DNA of 64,000 nt from Trichothermofontia sichuanensis B231. Lineage in GTDB: Bacteria; Cyanobacteriota; Cyanobacteriia; B231. The stretch spans positions 2,641,501 through 2,705,500 of the forward strand of contig NZ_CP110848.1 of assembly GCF_026240635.1 (NCBI RefSeq), given 5' to 3'. Both the position numbers and the translations under genes were made by a program. Below are positions 37,081-47,521 of the stretch, piece after piece; position 1 is the stretch's first letter; each line of letters starts with the position of its first letter. The notes beneath the pieces were generated by a model, which was not told the DNA's origin, did no database searches, and was given only the letters and a program-made list of their open reading frames with translations.

Positions 37081-39156
37081 TTATGCGTTCCCTTTGCTTT
37101 TAGCGATGATCGCTTCGGCCACATTCCGAGGAACCTCAGCGTAATGGCTGAATTCCATCGAAAAAATACCCCGACCCTGGGTCATTGAACGAATGTCGGT
37201 TGCGTAACCAAACATCTCGGCGAGGGGGACTTTCGCGCTAACCTTCGCGATTCCGTCTTCCGACCCCATGCCCTCAACCTGGCCTCGACGGGAGTTCAAG
37301 TCACCAATGACATCGCCCAGGAAGTTTTCGGGGACTTCAACTTCCACCTTCATCGTCGGTTCAAGGAGGACGGGGGACGCCTTCATCACGGCATCCTTAA
37401 TCGCCATCGAGCCAGCAATCTTGAATGCCATTTCCGACGAGTCTACTTCGTGGTAAGACCCATCCACCAGCGTTGCTTTCAGGTCAATCACTGGATACCC
37501 AGCTAGAATACCAGATTCGCAGGCTTCCTTCATGCCCTGTTCCGCGGCAGGCACGTATTCCTTGGGAATCGCACCCCCCACGATCTTGGACACAAACTCA
37601 AAGCCCGATCCCGGTTCGCCGGGTTCGAGTTCAATCACAACATGGCCGTATTGACCCTTACCCCCTGACTGGCGCACAAACTTGCCTTCGGCCCGCACGC
37701 TCTTGCGTATGGTTTCCCGATAGGCCACCTGCGGCGCACCAACGTTGGCTTCCACCTTGAATTCCCGCATCATGCGATCGACCAGAATTTCCAGGTGCAA
37801 TTCCCCCATCCCCGCAATCACCGTCTGGTTGGTTTCAGGGTCAATGCTCACCCGGAAGGTCGGATCTTCTTCCGCCAGGGACTGGAGGGCTTTGGAAAGC
37901 TTCTCCATGTCCTGCTTGGTCTTGGGTTCGACCGCGACCGAAATCACTGGTTCAGGGATAAACAGGGATTCCAGGATGATCGGGCTGTCTTCCTGGCAAA
38001 TGGTATCCCCCGTAAAGGTATCCTTCAGCCCCAAGGCCGCCCCCAAGTCGCCAGCGCGTAGCTCGTCGACTTCAATCCGCTCGTCAGCCTTGAGCACGAT
38101 CAAACGCGAAATCCGCTCTTTCTTACCCTTGGTCGCATTTAACACATAGCTTCCCTTTTGCAGGACGCCGGAATAAACCCGAATAAAGGTCAACCGCCCG
38201 TAGGGGTCAGCCATGATCTTAAAGGCTAGTGCGGCCAAGGGTTCAGCATCGTCGGCGCGACGCTCCGCCGTATCCCCATTGGGTAGAGTCCCCTGAATCG
38301 GCGGAACATCAATGGGCGAAGGCAGGTAGTCGATCACGGCATCCAGTAACCGCTGGATCCCCTTATTCTTAAAGGCTGACCCACATAGAACAGGCACGAT
38401 CGTGCCCTCGATCGTTCCCTTGCGCAGAGCCGCTTTGATCTCGGCAATGCTGATCTCTTCTTCACCGAGATACTTCTCCATCAAATCGTCGTCGGCTTCT
38501 GCTACGGCTTCGATCAGTTTGGTCCGATACTCATGGGCCAATTCCTGCATATCGCCAGGAATATCCGTTTCCAGAATGTCAGTACCGACATCGTTGGTGT
38601 AGATGTAGGCACGCATCTCTACCAAATCGACCAGCCCCTGGAACTCGCTTTCACTGCCGATCGGAATTTGAATAGCTACAGCATTGGTACGGAGGCGATC
38701 GATCAACTGGTTGTAAACCTTGTAAAAGTTGGCCCCAGTCCGATCCATTTTGTTCACAAAGGCAATGCGCGGAACCCGATAGCGATCGGCCTGACGCCAC
38801 ACGGTTTCCGACTGGGGTTGCACCCCCCCCACGGAACAGAAGACGGCAATCACCCCGTCCAGTACCCGCATGGAGCGCTCCACTTCGATCGTGAAATCAA
38901 CGTGGCCAGGGGTATCAATGATGTTGATCTGGTGATCTAACCAAGTGGTACTGATAGCGGCAGCCGTGATCGTAATGCCGCGCTCTCGTTCCTGCGCCAT
39001 CCAGTCAGTCACTGCGGTGCCATCATGGACCTCGCCCATTTTGTGCACTACACCGGAATAGAACAAGATACGCTCGGTCGTTGTCGTTTTGCCCGCATCA
39101 ATATGGGCCGCAATCCCAATATTGCGGATGCGTTCAAGCGGGACTGTCCTAGCCAC
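37081..39156 (-). CDS. fusA: Elongation factor G
   Basis: 691 residues, the full five-domain translocase. GTPase motifs [21 protein letters not shown] and NKMDR are intact, and domain IV carries [13 protein letters not shown]. The start [23 protein letters not shown] at 39156 is standard. Third gene of the str operon; the gap to rpsG is 234 bp. Confidence 0.99.
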   Translation of the reverse strand: MARTVPLERIRNIGIAAHIDAGKTTTTERILFYSGVVHKMGEVHDGTAVTDWMAQERERGITITAAAISTTWLDHQINIIDTPGHVDFTIEVERSMRVLDGVIAVFCSVGGVQPQSETVWRQADRYRVPRIAFVNKMDRTGANFYKVYNQLIDRLRTNAVAIQIPIGSESEFQGLVDLVEMRAYIYTNDVGTDILETDIPGDMQELAHEYRTKLIEAVAEADDDLMEKYLGEEEISIAEIKAALRKGTIEGTIVPVLCGSAFKNKGIQRLLDAVIDYLPSPIDVPPIQGTLPNGDTAERRADDAEPLAALAFKIMADPYGRLTFIRVYSGVLQKGSYVLNATKGKKERISRLIVLKADERIEVDELRAGDLGAALGLKDTFTGDTICQEDSPIILESLFIPEPVISVAVEPKTKQDMEKLSKALQSLAEEDPTFRVSIDPETNQTVIAGMGELHLEILVDRMMREFKVEANVGAPQVAYRETIRKSVRAEGKFVRQSGGKGQYGHVVIELEPGEPGSGFEFVSKIVGGAIPKEYVPAAEQGMKEACESGILAGYPVIDLKATLVDGSYHEVDSSEMAFKIAGSMAIKDAVMKASPVLLEPTMKVEVEVPENFLGDVIGDLNSRRGQVEGMGSEDGIAKVSAKVPLAEMFGYATDIRSMTQGRGIFSMEFSHYAEVPRNVAEAIIAKSKGNA

Positions 39157-39390
39157 AGCTACCTCCTATCACTCTGCCGTCAATCATGAATCGTACTACT
39201 TTGTTAAAATTCTATACAATTTCCGGCCCAGTCGCTATGAGCAACCTTGAGGTCACTCGCGCCCCTTCCAGGCTGATTGAGCATCACCGAGAACGTAACT
39301 CTCGCCCACCCCAAACTCGCAGACCTCACCCTACTGCGGGGACTGGCTGGTGCCTGGCTGGTGTACCGACGGCTGCGTTTCCCCGTTCCG

Positions 39391-39861
39391 TTAGTAGCGG
39401 TAATGGGCAAAGGCTTTATTGGCTTCCGCCATTCGGTGGGTTTCCTCGCGCTTGCGAATCGCACTGCCAGTTTCGTTGGCGGCATCCATCAACTCATTAG
39501 CTAGCTTAGCTGCCATTGATTTCCCCGATCGCTGCCGTGCAAAGTGGATCAACCAGCGCAGAGCTAAGGCCGTCCCGCGATCGGCGCGCACTTCCATCGG
39601 CACTTGGTAGGTGGCCCCCCCAACCCGTCGGGCCTTCACCTCCACCAAAGGGGTTGCATTCCGCACGGCTGTTTCAAACGTCTCCAGCGGATCATTCCCC
39701 GTCCGCTGTTCAACCGTTTTGAGGGCATCGTACACAATGCGAGAGGCCAGCGATTTCTTGCCATTTCCCATGATGCGCTGAATCATCATGCTAACTAACC
39801 GGCTGTTGTAAACCGGGTCAGGCGTGGTTAAACGTTTTTGAGCAACACCGCGACGCGACAT
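39391..39861 (-). CDS. rpsG: 30S ribosomal protein S7
   Basis: 156 residues, standard length ([47 protein letters not shown]). S7 initiates assembly of the 30S head. It lies 205 bp downstream of rpsL in the str operon. Confidence 0.99.
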   Translation of the reverse strand: MSRRGVAQKRLTTPDPVYNSRLVSMMIQRIMGNGKKSLASRIVYDALKTVEQRTGNDPLETFETAVRNATPLVEVKARRVGGATYQVPMEVRADRGTALALRWLIHFARQRSGKSMAAKLANELMDAANETGSAIRKREETHRMAEANKAFAHYRY

Positions 39862-40066
39862 GATCTGTTGAACCTTTCTTGAAATCTTTTAAGAGTCTGG
39901 TAAGAGTCTGGCAATCATTCGGGAATCATCTGAAAATTCACGAACCAAAACGGTGCCCAAGGTGCAGTGCTTTAGCCAATCCCTGTTAGGCTCTTCAGTT
40001 ACAGACTTAGCTGCTGGCCAAACCCGCTTACGCCTGCCTCCTTAACCGCGCTTTAATCAGGTTTGG

Positions 40067-40441
40067 CTATGCCTTAGGACGTTTAGCTCCATACTTGGAA
40101 CGACCCTGCCGCCGATCCTTCACACCCGCAGTGTCGAGCGTGCCCCGGATAATGTGATAACGCACACCAGGTAAATCCTTGACCCGTCCGCCCCGAATCA
40201 TCACCACTGAGTGTTCTTGCAGGTTGTGGCCAATCCCTGGAATATAGGCTGTAACCTCAAAACCAGAGGTCAGACGCACCCGCGCCACCTTCCGCAGGGC
40301 CGAGTTAGGCTTTTTCGGTGTGGTGGTATAGACTCTGGTACAAACCCCCCGGCGCTGTGGGCAGCTTTTAAGAGCAGGGGACTTAGTCTTTTTCTTCGCC
40401 TTGCGGCGTTCTGCGCGAATGAGTTGCTGAATCGTGGGCAT
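40067..40441 (-). CDS. rpsL: 30S ribosomal protein S12
   Basis: 124 residues ([51 protein letters not shown]). The segments [10 protein letters not shown] and [12 protein letters not shown], which hold the streptomycin-sensitivity lysines, are wild type in appearance. First gene of the str operon; its promoter must lie in 40442-40589, the gap to the divergent YbjQ-like gene. Confidence 0.99.
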   Translation of the reverse strand: MPTIQQLIRAERRKAKKKTKSPALKSCPQRRGVCTRVYTTTPKKPNSALRKVARVRLTSGFEVTAYIPGIGHNLQEHSVVMIRGGRVKDLPGVRYHIIRGTLDTAGVKDRRQGRSKYGAKRPKA

Positions 40442-40589
40442 GGGGCGATCGAGCCTGAATTGGTCACACTAAAATTTTCAACAGTCTTTTAGTATATGAA
40501 GGACGTGTAACTTGTGTCAATTTTTTATTTAAGCCTTGTGTCGAGGCAGGTCCTACGGTTAATCAACAAAATGATCTTGGGGTGAGGCG

Positions 40590-40940
40590 ATGCTGTTGAC
40601 AACGACGGATGTGATTCAGGGGGCGATCATCGAGCGCTACCTGGGGGTTGTGACGGCGGAGGTTGTCTACGGCACTAACGCCTTTCGGGATTTTTGGGCT
40701 GGGATTCGAGATTTTGTGGGGGGGCGCACAGCCAGCTATGAGGAGGTGTTTAAGCGGGGCCAACAGGAAGCCTTGGATGAGTTGAAGCGGCGAGCACAGC
40801 GACTGGGAGCGAATGCAGTCATTGGGATTCAGATGGATACAGGCACCGTGTCGGTGGATAAATCGGGGTCATTGCTCTTGGTCACGGCCTCTGGAACCGC
40901 CATTCGTTTGCAGGAAACTGACAATGGCTGGCCCCAGTAG
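40590..40940 (+). CDS. YbjQ/DUF74-family protein
   Basis: 116 residues. Matches the YbjQ (heavy-metal-binding domain) family: LLTTTDVIQGAIIERYLGVVTAEVVYGTN, GRTASYEEVFKRGQQEALDELKRRAQRLGANAVIGIQMDTGTV. Family members form homopentamers; the metal-binding idea is weakly supported. It diverges from rpsL and is followed, tail to tail, by the BMP-family gene after 45 bp. Confidence 0.92.
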   Translation: MLLTTTDVIQGAIIERYLGVVTAEVVYGTNAFRDFWAGIRDFVGGRTASYEEVFKRGQQEALDELKRRAQRLGANAVIGIQMDTGTVSVDKSGSLLLVTASGTAIRLQETDNGWPQ

Positions 40941-40985
40941 CGCGTCAACATAGGGTTTAGGGATGCCTACCCCACGGGATGCGAA

Positions 40986-42272
40986 TTATTGACTGGGGCC
41001 TTCAATCCCTTGCAACAACTGCGGCATATACCAGATTTGGACTGGGGTAGCGGTTTCTCCCGCCGCGAGGAAGGGCGTACCATCTTGGAACTGGAGGGGA
41101 CCTTGATAGAGGTTAATCGAACCGTCGCCTAAACCCTTGATGAAGGTTTTCAGGGATTGGCGCTGCTGGGCATTGAGGGCATCGCCCATAACAAAACCAA
41201 CGGCAGAAGTGTCAGGGTTGTTGATATCGTTCCAATCAGGCGGTGCCCAGATGAATTCCCCCTTAAAGTTACCTGCTTGGGCATCCGTCGTCGCCTTGAG
41301 ATAGAGGGGACCCCAGTTGTAAACCGGAACCCCCACACAAATTTCTGGAGCGAGGTTACACCCCGTGGGGGTGGTGTAGTGGAGGAATTTAACGGCCTTA
41401 CCTGCTGCTGCGGCCTTCTTGCCTTCGACCGCGACTTCAGGGGTATCGATCCCGCTCATCACCACATCGTAACCCCGGTTGTAAAAATCATCGGCCACTT
41501 TGGTCGGATCGAGGGTGACACCAGGGATATTGAACCAGAACCCGATCCAGGTGACCTTAAAGTTGAGATCTTCAGGGTTCTTGTTGCGATAGTTTCGCCA
41601 GCAGTAATTAGCCCCTAGGTAAGCAGCCGAGACCAGACGGCGGGTTTCATCGTTAATCAGGGGACCTAGGAAGCCAATCTTGCCCGTTTCTGTGGTTAGG
41701 GCAGCAGCACAACCCGCGATCATGCGACCATATTCCATCTGGGGCATGATGTTGCCCAAGTTGGGTTGATTTTTGTAGTTTTTGCCCTCCTTCCAGGCGT
41801 AGTCACCGGAGGCGTGAATCACGGCCACGTCGGGATGCTTTTGGGCAGTTTCCAAGGCATCATCCTTAAAGTCGTCGGAATTGAAGATGATCAGCTTAGC
41901 CCCTTTGGCAATGAGGTCATCGGCGACCTGAGAACCTTTAACATTGGGCCGATCGCTGGGGTTGACCTTATCGACATACTCGACCACGACCTCTGGCTTC
42001 TTCGTTTTGACATATTCCATCCCTCTAAAGTGGGCTTCGCTCCAACCAGCATCATTTTTAGGACCCACCATAATCAGGCCGACGGTAAAGGGTTTTTCTC
42101 TCTGGGCAGTTTCTGTGGCCATCGGGTTGTTAGTCGCTGCTGGACTTTCAGTCACCGTAGGTGTTGAAGGGGTACAGGCACTCAGCAGCAGACTGGCTAG
42201 GACAGCTAGGGTCCAAGGGCGACCGGAGGTCAGGGATGGGGGAAAGCACAGCATTGTCGGGTTTGACAGCAT
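40986..42272 (-). CDS. BMP-family (PnrA-like) substrate-binding lipoprotein
   Basis: 428 residues from the ATG at 42272, chosen because it gives a lipoprotein signal ending in the lipobox LLLSAC (about residues 31-36); the open frame upstream to 42707 is not protein-like. The domain FTVGLIMVGPKNDAGWSEAHFRGMEYV, the IFNSDDFKDDALETAQKHPDVAVIHASG region and NIPGVTLDPTKVADDFYNRGYDVVMSGIDTPEV fit the BMP/PnrA family that binds purine nucleosides or similar ligands for an ABC importer. No permease or ATPase genes are adjacent. Confidence 0.9.
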   Translation of the reverse strand: MLSNPTMLCFPPSLTSGRPWTLAVLASLLLSACTPSTPTVTESPAATNNPMATETAQREKPFTVGLIMVGPKNDAGWSEAHFRGMEYVKTKKPEVVVEYVDKVNPSDRPNVKGSQVADDLIAKGAKLIIFNSDDFKDDALETAQKHPDVAVIHASGDYAWKEGKNYKNQPNLGNIMPQMEYGRMIAGCAAALTTETGKIGFLGPLINDETRRLVSAAYLGANYCWRNYRNKNPEDLNFKVTWIGFWFNIPGVTLDPTKVADDFYNRGYDVVMSGIDTPEVAVEGKKAAAAGKAVKFLHYTTPTGCNLAPEICVGVPVYNWGPLYLKATTDAQAGNFKGEFIWAPPDWNDINNPDTSAVGFVMGDALNAQQRQSLKTFIKGLGDGSINLYQGPLQFQDGTPFLAAGETATPVQIWYMPQLLQGIEGPSQ

Positions 42273-42579
42273 AGGAAAACGGTAGACAGGTAGGGGACGG
42301 GGAGTAACCGTAAGCATGAATCTACGGTTCGCCGATCGAGATTGTGGCCTTTTCGAGACGCCTTGGCTATAATGGGTCCCAATGTTCCTAAAGATAGCGG
42401 TGCCCCTACAGGAAATAACAGTTATCAAAGTTACAACTGACTCAAAGTTACCGAAACTACTGAAGTTGTTTCTCGTGACGGATGGTTCCTGTTTTCTGGG
42501 TATCGAGTTGGCCAGAATCGATTCGTTTGCTCGTCCTGAGTTTTGCCGATAGCGGGCCGTGATCGCCGACCCAAGTCCT

Positions 42580-43209
42580 ATGCAGCAACTGTCCCTAACC
42601 CAGCCTGTCACCCGTGATTCCGATCTTGCCCGTCCGGCACAGCAGACTTGGCAACCGCGATGTTCTGGTGAGGGCCCTGGGAGGACGCTACCCCCGAAGG
42701 AACCCACGTTTTACTACTTTGCGTATGGGTCGTGCATGTGTCCTGTCGATTTGAAGCGGACCTTGGGGGAGAATACGCACGACTATGTAATTGGTCCGGC
42801 GATCTTACCTAACTACCGGCTAAGTTTTAATCGTTATTTGCAACGACGGAACTGCGGTGCCCTGGATATTGTGCCTGCTCCAGGCCATCAGGTCGAAGGC
42901 GTGTTGTATGAGTTGCCTTGGCGGTTGAGCCACTACTTGGATGAACGGGAGGAGATTCCGACGGGGGGCTATCGGCATGAATTTGTTGATGTTTACCGAG
43001 GATTACAGGTATTCCGGCAGGTTCGCACCTATGTGGTCGTTGATAAACTTGCTCAAGAGTTGGCTCCTAATGATTGGTATTTCAGCGTAGTGTTGCGGGG
43101 AGCCATTACCTGTGGGTTATCGGAGCAATATTGTTGGCAGTTGTTTGAACACATGCGGCGGCTACAACAGCGGGGATGGGCAGTGGGCAAGACAGGGGTC
43201 TCGACCTGA
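42580..43209 (+). CDS. Gamma-glutamylcyclotransferase-like (AIG2/GGCT) protein
   Basis: 209 residues from the ATG at 42580; an upstream in-frame start adds 7. The GGCT fold is recognised by FYYFAYGSCMCPVDLKRTL, then LPNYRLSFNRYLQRRNCGALDIVPAPGHQVEGVLYELPW and LDEREEIPTGGYRHEFV. The YGS loop and the Glu of DEREE fit the active-site pattern. May turn over gamma-glutamyl dipeptides, which is inference. A TATAAT at 42368-42373 may be its -10 box. A stem-loop covers the stop codon. Confidence 0.85.
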   Translation: MQQLSLTQPVTRDSDLARPAQQTWQPRCSGEGPGRTLPPKEPTFYYFAYGSCMCPVDLKRTLGENTHDYVIGPAILPNYRLSFNRYLQRRNCGALDIVPAPGHQVEGVLYELPWRLSHYLDEREEIPTGGYRHEFVDVYRGLQVFRQVRTYVVVDKLAQELAPNDWYFSVVLRGAITCGLSEQYCWQLFEHMRRLQQRGWAVGKTGVST

Positions 43210-43230
43210 CTTGCCCCAAAGTTAGGTCGA
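43201..43230 (+). terminator. Stem-loop over the GGCT-like stop codon
   Basis: TCGACCTGAC (43201-43210) pairs with GTTAGGTCGA (43221-43230), ten pairs with one G-T, loop TTGCCCCAAA. There is no T-run after it, so termination efficiency is uncertain. Confidence 0.45.
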
Positions 43231-43247
43231 GAACACGGTTGTGCCAA

Positions 43248-43354
43248 TCTCTGGGAGAGGGATTTAGGGTGAGGGCCGTACCTGTGGGCTGCACCCAGCC
43301 TAACCCAGGTAAGGGGGGGGGTGAGGGGGCTGTTTCAGTCTAAATTGCAATGAT
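43248..43354 (-). repeat. Composite repeat: R-family piece plus right end of the 103-bp MITE
   Basis: The first part (CTCTGGGAGAGGGATTTAGG, GTGAGGG) belongs to the GC-rich dispersed family; the last part (CTGTTTCAGTCTAAATTGCA, then ATGATA) matches the right end of the 103-bp element with two changes. It looks like a degraded copy. The remaining gap to the Nudix gene shows no supported gene. Confidence 0.65.
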
Positions 43355-43502
43355 ATATGGCTATATGGTCCAACCGAGCAACCAGATCAGGGGTTGGTGC
43401 AACGGTTGGGTATGGGCGGCGGGGCAGGTTGTTTTGAAGCTACGCTGGCAATCAGCATTGGCGGGGGAAGCAAGGGGTCTTCATCCCGTCTGGCGGAGTG
43501 TC

Positions 43503-43940
43503 CTAGCGCTTTTGGGGAGAGGGGCGCTGGCCATAGTGGCGGTACAGGAGGTAATCGGCTAGGACGCGATCGTGATCAAAGCACAAACGTTGAGGAAAGT
43601 TCCAGGGTTCAAAGATGCCTACCCGCAAGGCATCATCTTGGGCAATGGGTTCCCCGATCGCCGTGGCAATGAACACGATACTCAGGGTGTGCTGGCGCGG
43701 ATCACGCTGGGGGTCGGAGTAGACATACAGTTGGTCAATGAGTGTCACGGTTAGGCCGGTTTCTTCCTTTGCTTCCCGACGGGCAGCCGTTTCTAGCATT
43801 TCCCCATAATCCACAAACCCGCCAGGGATAGCCCAACCCAGGGGGGGATTGCGACGTTCAATCAGCACAATCGGGCGATGGGGGCGATCGTGTAGTTCAA
43901 TAATGATGTCAACCGTGGGAACAGGATTGCGATAGGTCAC
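43503..43940 (-). CDS. Nudix hydrolase
   Basis: 145 residues with a full Nudix box: [24 protein letters not shown] (about residues 37-60), matching GX5EX7REUXEEXGU. The domain cleaves nucleoside-diphosphate-linked compounds; the specific substrate cannot be told. The N-terminus [17 protein letters not shown] is typical of the ADP-ribose pyrophosphatase-like subgroup. It diverges from malQ across a 192-bp gap with tandem repeats. Confidence 0.95.
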   Translation of the reverse strand: MTYRNPVPTVDIIIELHDRPHRPIVLIERRNPPLGWAIPGGFVDYGEMLETAARREAKEETGLTVTLIDQLYVYSDPQRDPRQHTLSIVFIATAIGEPIAQDDALRVGIFEPWNFPQRLCFDHDRVLADYLLYRHYGQRPSPQKR

Positions 43941-43977
43941 AGCAGTCTACCAGGCAATGGGCCGAGCGCTCGAAGAC

Positions 43978-44041
43978 AAGGGTATTAAATAAGGGTATTA
44001 AATCTTGTCAGCGTTATAAGGGTATTAAATCTTGTCAGCAT
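43978..44041. repeat. Tandem direct repeat (27-bp period) between Nudix and malQ genes
   Basis: AAGGGTATTAAAT occurs at 43978, 43991 and 44018. The last two copies extend to AAGGGTATTAAATCTTGTCA plus GC, 27 bp apart. It sits in the only non-coding space between two divergent starts (43940 and 44133), so it may be an operator or promoter-spacing repeat. Confidence 0.85.
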
Positions 44042-44132
44042 TGCGCGTTTCGCTGATCCAAAACTGTAGACTAACCTCTAGACTTTTGGCAAAGTTTCCC
44101 TTATCGCAGTAATCCCTATTTGAAGTAACCCA

Positions 44133-45632
44133 ATGCCTTTTCCTAGAGCCAGCGGTATTCTCCTCCATCCCACCTCCTTCCCCAGTCGCTTTGGAATTGG
44201 GGACCTGGGTCCCGGTGCCTATACCTTTATTGACTTCCTTGCCAATGCCAAGCAGCAACTCTGGCAGGTGTTACCCCTAGGGCCAACCGGGTTTGGTAAC
44301 TCTCCCTATATGTGTTACTCTGCCCTGGCTGGTAATCCCTTATTGATCAGCCCCGAATTATTGCGAGATCAGGGGTTGCTCAACAACGGTGATTTGGACC
44401 AGTATCCCCATCTGTCGCCCGATCGGGTTGACTACGAGGCCGTGGAGCGGCTGAAATATCCCCTGTTCCGCCGTGCGTTTGAGAACTTCCAAGCCCGTAA
44501 CGACCCCACGCTGAAATCGGCCTTTGCAGCGTTCTGTCAGCAACATGCATCCTGGTTAGATGACTACGCCCTTTTCATGGCGCTCAAGGATGTCTTTAAG
44601 TTGAGTTGGAACCAGTGGGATAAGGCGATCGCCTGGCGGGAACCCAGTGCCTTGGCCCATTGGAAGTCAGAGCTACAGACCGAGATTCAATATCGCCAGT
44701 TTCTCCAGTTTGAGTTTTTCCGGCAGTGGGCGGATTTACGTCGATATGCCAACGAGCGGGGAATCCGTATTATTGGCGATATTCCCATCTATGTCGCCCA
44801 CGATAGTTCAGACGTGTGGGCCAATCCCAAGAACTTCCGCCTGGATGAAGCCACGGGTGAAGCGGCTGAGATGGCGGGTGTCCCCCCTGATGTCTTCAGT
44901 GAGACCGGCCAACTCTGGGGCAACCCAATTTATAACTGGGACTACCAGCGGCAGCAGGGGTTCCAGTGGTGGGTCCAGCGTTTCCAAAGCCTGCTGGAAT
45001 TTGTCGATGTGATTCGCGTGGATCACTTCCGGGGCTTTAGTGCGTATTGGGCTGTCCCGCAGGGGGAAAAAACCGCTATGAATGGTAAATGGGTAGATGC
45101 CCCCGGTCATGAATTGTTCCAAACTCTGCGCGATCGCCTCGGTGGTCTCCCGATCGTGGCCGAAGACTTGGGTATTATTACGCCGGATGTGGAGGAACTG
45201 CGCGATCGCTTCGAGTTTCCAGGCATGAAAATTCTGCTGTTTGCCTTCGACTCCGGCAGCGATAACCCCTACCTGCCCTTCCAATACATCCACAACTGCA
45301 TTGTCTACACCGGAACCCACGACAACAACACGACGATCGGCTGGTTTAATGAAGCTGAGGATTGGAAACGGCAAGCCTTTGAGCGGTATCTGGGGCGTTT
45401 TGGCCACTGGGGGATTCATTGGGACATGATTCGGCTGGCCCTGAGTTCCGTCGCCGACTGGGCAATTTTGCCACTCCAGGATGTGATGGGGTTGGGGGGG
45501 GAAGCACGCATGAACTTCCCCGGCACCAGCCAAGGGAATTGGGTCTGGCGCTATCGCTCCGAGATGCTCAATAGCGAAATGGGCGATCGCCTGCGCCACA
45601 TGACGGAAATCTATGGCCGTGCCCCTCGCTAG
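44133..45632 (+). CDS. malQ: 4-alpha-glucanotransferase (amylomaltase)
   Basis: 499 residues, typical of the GH77 family that transfers maltooligosaccharide units in glycogen breakdown. Signatures: RASGILLHPTSFPSRFGIGDLG at the start, IIGDIPIYVAHDSSDVWANP, RVDHFRGFSAYWAVP (catalytic Asp of RVDHF), IVAEDLGIITPDVEELRD (acid/base Glu) and YTGTHDNNTTIGW. A long open frame of 338 codons on the opposite strand is only a shadow of this gene. Monocistronic, divergent from the Nudix gene. Confidence 0.98.
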   Translation: MPFPRASGILLHPTSFPSRFGIGDLGPGAYTFIDFLANAKQQLWQVLPLGPTGFGNSPYMCYSALAGNPLLISPELLRDQGLLNNGDLDQYPHLSPDRVDYEAVERLKYPLFRRAFENFQARNDPTLKSAFAAFCQQHASWLDDYALFMALKDVFKLSWNQWDKAIAWREPSALAHWKSELQTEIQYRQFLQFEFFRQWADLRRYANERGIRIIGDIPIYVAHDSSDVWANPKNFRLDEATGEAAEMAGVPPDVFSETGQLWGNPIYNWDYQRQQGFQWWVQRFQSLLEFVDVIRVDHFRGFSAYWAVPQGEKTAMNGKWVDAPGHELFQTLRDRLGGLPIVAEDLGIITPDVEELRDRFEFPGMKILLFAFDSGSDNPYLPFQYIHNCIVYTGTHDNNTTIGWFNEAEDWKRQAFERYLGRFGHWGIHWDMIRLALSSVADWAILPLQDVMGLGGEARMNFPGTSQGNWVWRYRSEMLNSEMGDRLRHMTEIYGRAPR

Positions 45633-45866
45633 CAAACCAGTCTGTTGACAGCGATCGCTAACCGCAGTCGTTGGCGATCGCACCGGTGTGTCGGGGGGGA
45701 TCGGTAAGGGGTAGACATCCAACGCTCCCCCTGAACTGGCCCAGTCAGGCATTTGCTTCTCAATAGAGACTTGGGACGGGTCAGCAATCAACCCCCCAAG
45801 ACCGGCTAAATAGGGTTTGAGCACTGACTCGCCCGGATGGTTGTCTATACAGCCAACACCACCTCC

Positions 45867-46712
45867 CTAAAACTGCAAAGGCAGGGGTAAACTGGCAGTT
45901 TGGGCTTCAGATTCAAAGACCACTTCTTCAACGGCGCCTGGTTCACCCAAGCGCTCGTCTTTACCGTCATTAAAGCTCAGGAGAACCGCTCCGGCATCCC
46001 CCGCCCGGACAACCAACTGTTGATTTGCAGCCCATTGTTGATTCGCTCCCGGCTGGAGCACCCCTTCAAAAGCCGTCTGGCCGTCTGCCACTACCCGAAT
46101 CCACGACTGGGAGACTAAGGTAACTCGTACCCGTAGGGGCTTAGTGGGTTGGGAAGCGGTAACGATCGTCGGTTGGGCGGTGACATTCTGGCTTGCCGTT
46201 GCTGCCTCCTGCCCTCCGGCAGTCGGTGGTTCAGCAGAGGGCGTCAATTCAGTCAGGCTAGGGGGTTGTCCCGTTTGCCCGATCGAAGGATTAACCAGAG
46301 ACGAGAGGCCGTTCACGGCACAGACCACAACAAAGATATAGATCAAATACAAGTGAAAGGGACGCAATTGGGCAACCGGCAGTTGCAACCACGCCAGTCG
46401 ACAGCGATCGGGACACACACTATCGCCCGTAGGAAACTGCTGCGCCAACGGTGCGCCTTCTAACCCTAAGGCTTCGGCAAAGCGACGAATAAACCCCCGG
46501 ATATACACGGGTTCCGGCAACGCCTCTAGCCGTCCCTCTTCGATCGCCTGTAGCAAACGGGCCTGCACCAGCGTCCTGGCAGCAACATCCTGGAGGGAGA
46601 GGGCCTGTTGTTGACGTACTTCGGCCAGGTAAGCCCCGATCGCGGCCAGTTGCATGGCCTGTTCTTCTTTCAGATGAAAGCCGCTTTTGCGCATGTTCCC
46701 AATCTTGCTCAT
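45867..46712 (-). CDS. RodZ-like helix-turn-helix membrane protein with C-terminal DUF4115
   Basis: 281 residues. The N-terminal helix-turn-helix (about residues 20-90: IGAYLAEVRQQQALSLQDVAARTLVQARLLQAIEEGRLEALPEPVYIRGFIRRFAEALG) is the RodZ/HTH_25 type. One transmembrane segment follows (LYLIYIFVVVCAVNGLSSL, about 122-140), then a Thr/Pro-rich linker and a small beta domain (RVRVTLVSQSWIRVVADGQTAFEGVL), the DUF4115 type. RodZ links the MreB cytoskeleton to the wall. Its ATG overlaps the end of the upstream pseudouridine synthase gene by 4 bp (ATGA), so the two are translated together. Confidence 0.85.
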   Translation of the reverse strand: MSKIGNMRKSGFHLKEEQAMQLAAIGAYLAEVRQQQALSLQDVAARTLVQARLLQAIEEGRLEALPEPVYIRGFIRRFAEALGLEGAPLAQQFPTGDSVCPDRCRLAWLQLPVAQLRPFHLYLIYIFVVVCAVNGLSSLVNPSIGQTGQPPSLTELTPSAEPPTAGGQEAATASQNVTAQPTIVTASQPTKPLRVRVTLVSQSWIRVVADGQTAFEGVLQPGANQQWAANQQLVVRAGDAGAVLLSFNDGKDERLGEPGAVEEVVFESEAQTASLPLPLQF

Positions 46713-47521
46713 AGCCTGCGCTCCTCACTCGCAGTCGATATTCCTAAAACCTGATCCGTCTCTGACTCGGCCCAGCGATCGCCCACCCGTTGGGATACGC
46801 ACTTGAGAGCCGCGACCTCCGGCGGCGTCAGCGATCGCCATTGACCAACTGGTAAGTTACCTAATTGAATTGGGCCGATCGCGACCCGATGCAGTTGCAC
46901 AACGGGATGCCCCAACTGCTCAGCCACCCGCCGGATTTGCCGATTTCTACCTTCGCGTAAGATAATTTCCAAACAGGTCCGATTCGAGTCCGGGCAATGG
47001 GCCAAAACACGCACATCAGCGGGTCGGGTTTGGCGCCCCAGTAGGGAAATTCCCTGCCGCCACTGTTGCAGGATCGCCGCTGAGGGATTACCCTTAACCC
47101 ACACCCGATAGGTTTTCGCCACGTGATGACGCGGATGTGTCAGATAAAACGTTAGCGCGCCATCATTGGTGAGCAAGAGAGCACCCGTTGAGGCAGCATC
47201 TAACCGACCCACCGGATGAAGACCCCGCGATTGCCACTGGCGTGGCAGTAAACTCAAAACAGTTGGCCGCGCCTGGGGATCACGACAAGTGGAGACGACG
47301 CCTGCCGGTTTGTGCAGCAGCAGATACCTAAAGTGGGAGCTGGCATCCAGAGACAACCGTTGGCCATCAATGGTAATGACGTCCGCTTGGGGGTTGGCTT
47401 TTTGCCCCAACTGGGCCGTAACGCCGTTTAATTGGACCCGCCCCGTCAGGATCATCATTTCAGCCTGACGACGGGAGGCAATGCCTCGTTGGGAAAGGAT
47501 TTTTTGCAGCCGTTCTTCCAT
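46709..47521 (-). CDS. Pseudouridine synthase, RluB/RsuA family
   Basis: 270 residues. An N-terminal S4 RNA-binding domain (RLQKILSQRGIASRRQAEMMILTGRVQLNGVTAQLG) precedes the catalytic domain with the active-site Asp in HPVGRLDAASTGALLLTNDG (about residue 103). Others: YLLLHKPAGVVST, HHVAKTYRVWVKG and EGRNRQIRRVAEQLGHPVVQLHR. Modifies uridine in rRNA; RluB and RsuA cannot be separated safely from sequence. The start at 47521 is the family start (MEERLQKILS). The 272 bp upstream hold no confident gene. Confidence 0.93.
   Translation of the reverse strand: MEERLQKILSQRGIASRRQAEMMILTGRVQLNGVTAQLGQKANPQADVITIDGQRLSLDASSHFRYLLLHKPAGVVSTCRDPQARPTVLSLLPRQWQSRGLHPVGRLDAASTGALLLTNDGALTFYLTHPRHHVAKTYRVWVKGNPSAAILQQWRQGISLLGRQTRPADVRVLAHCPDSNRTCLEIILREGRNRQIRRVAEQLGHPVVQLHRVAIGPIQLGNLPVGQWRSLTPPEVAALKCVSQRVGDRWAESETDQVLGISTASEERRL

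Noticed and set aside
44808-45824. 338-codon open frame opposite malQ
   Set aside because: malQ has all GH77 catalytic motifs on the other strand; the antisense frame has no recognisable domain and is a codon-bias shadow.
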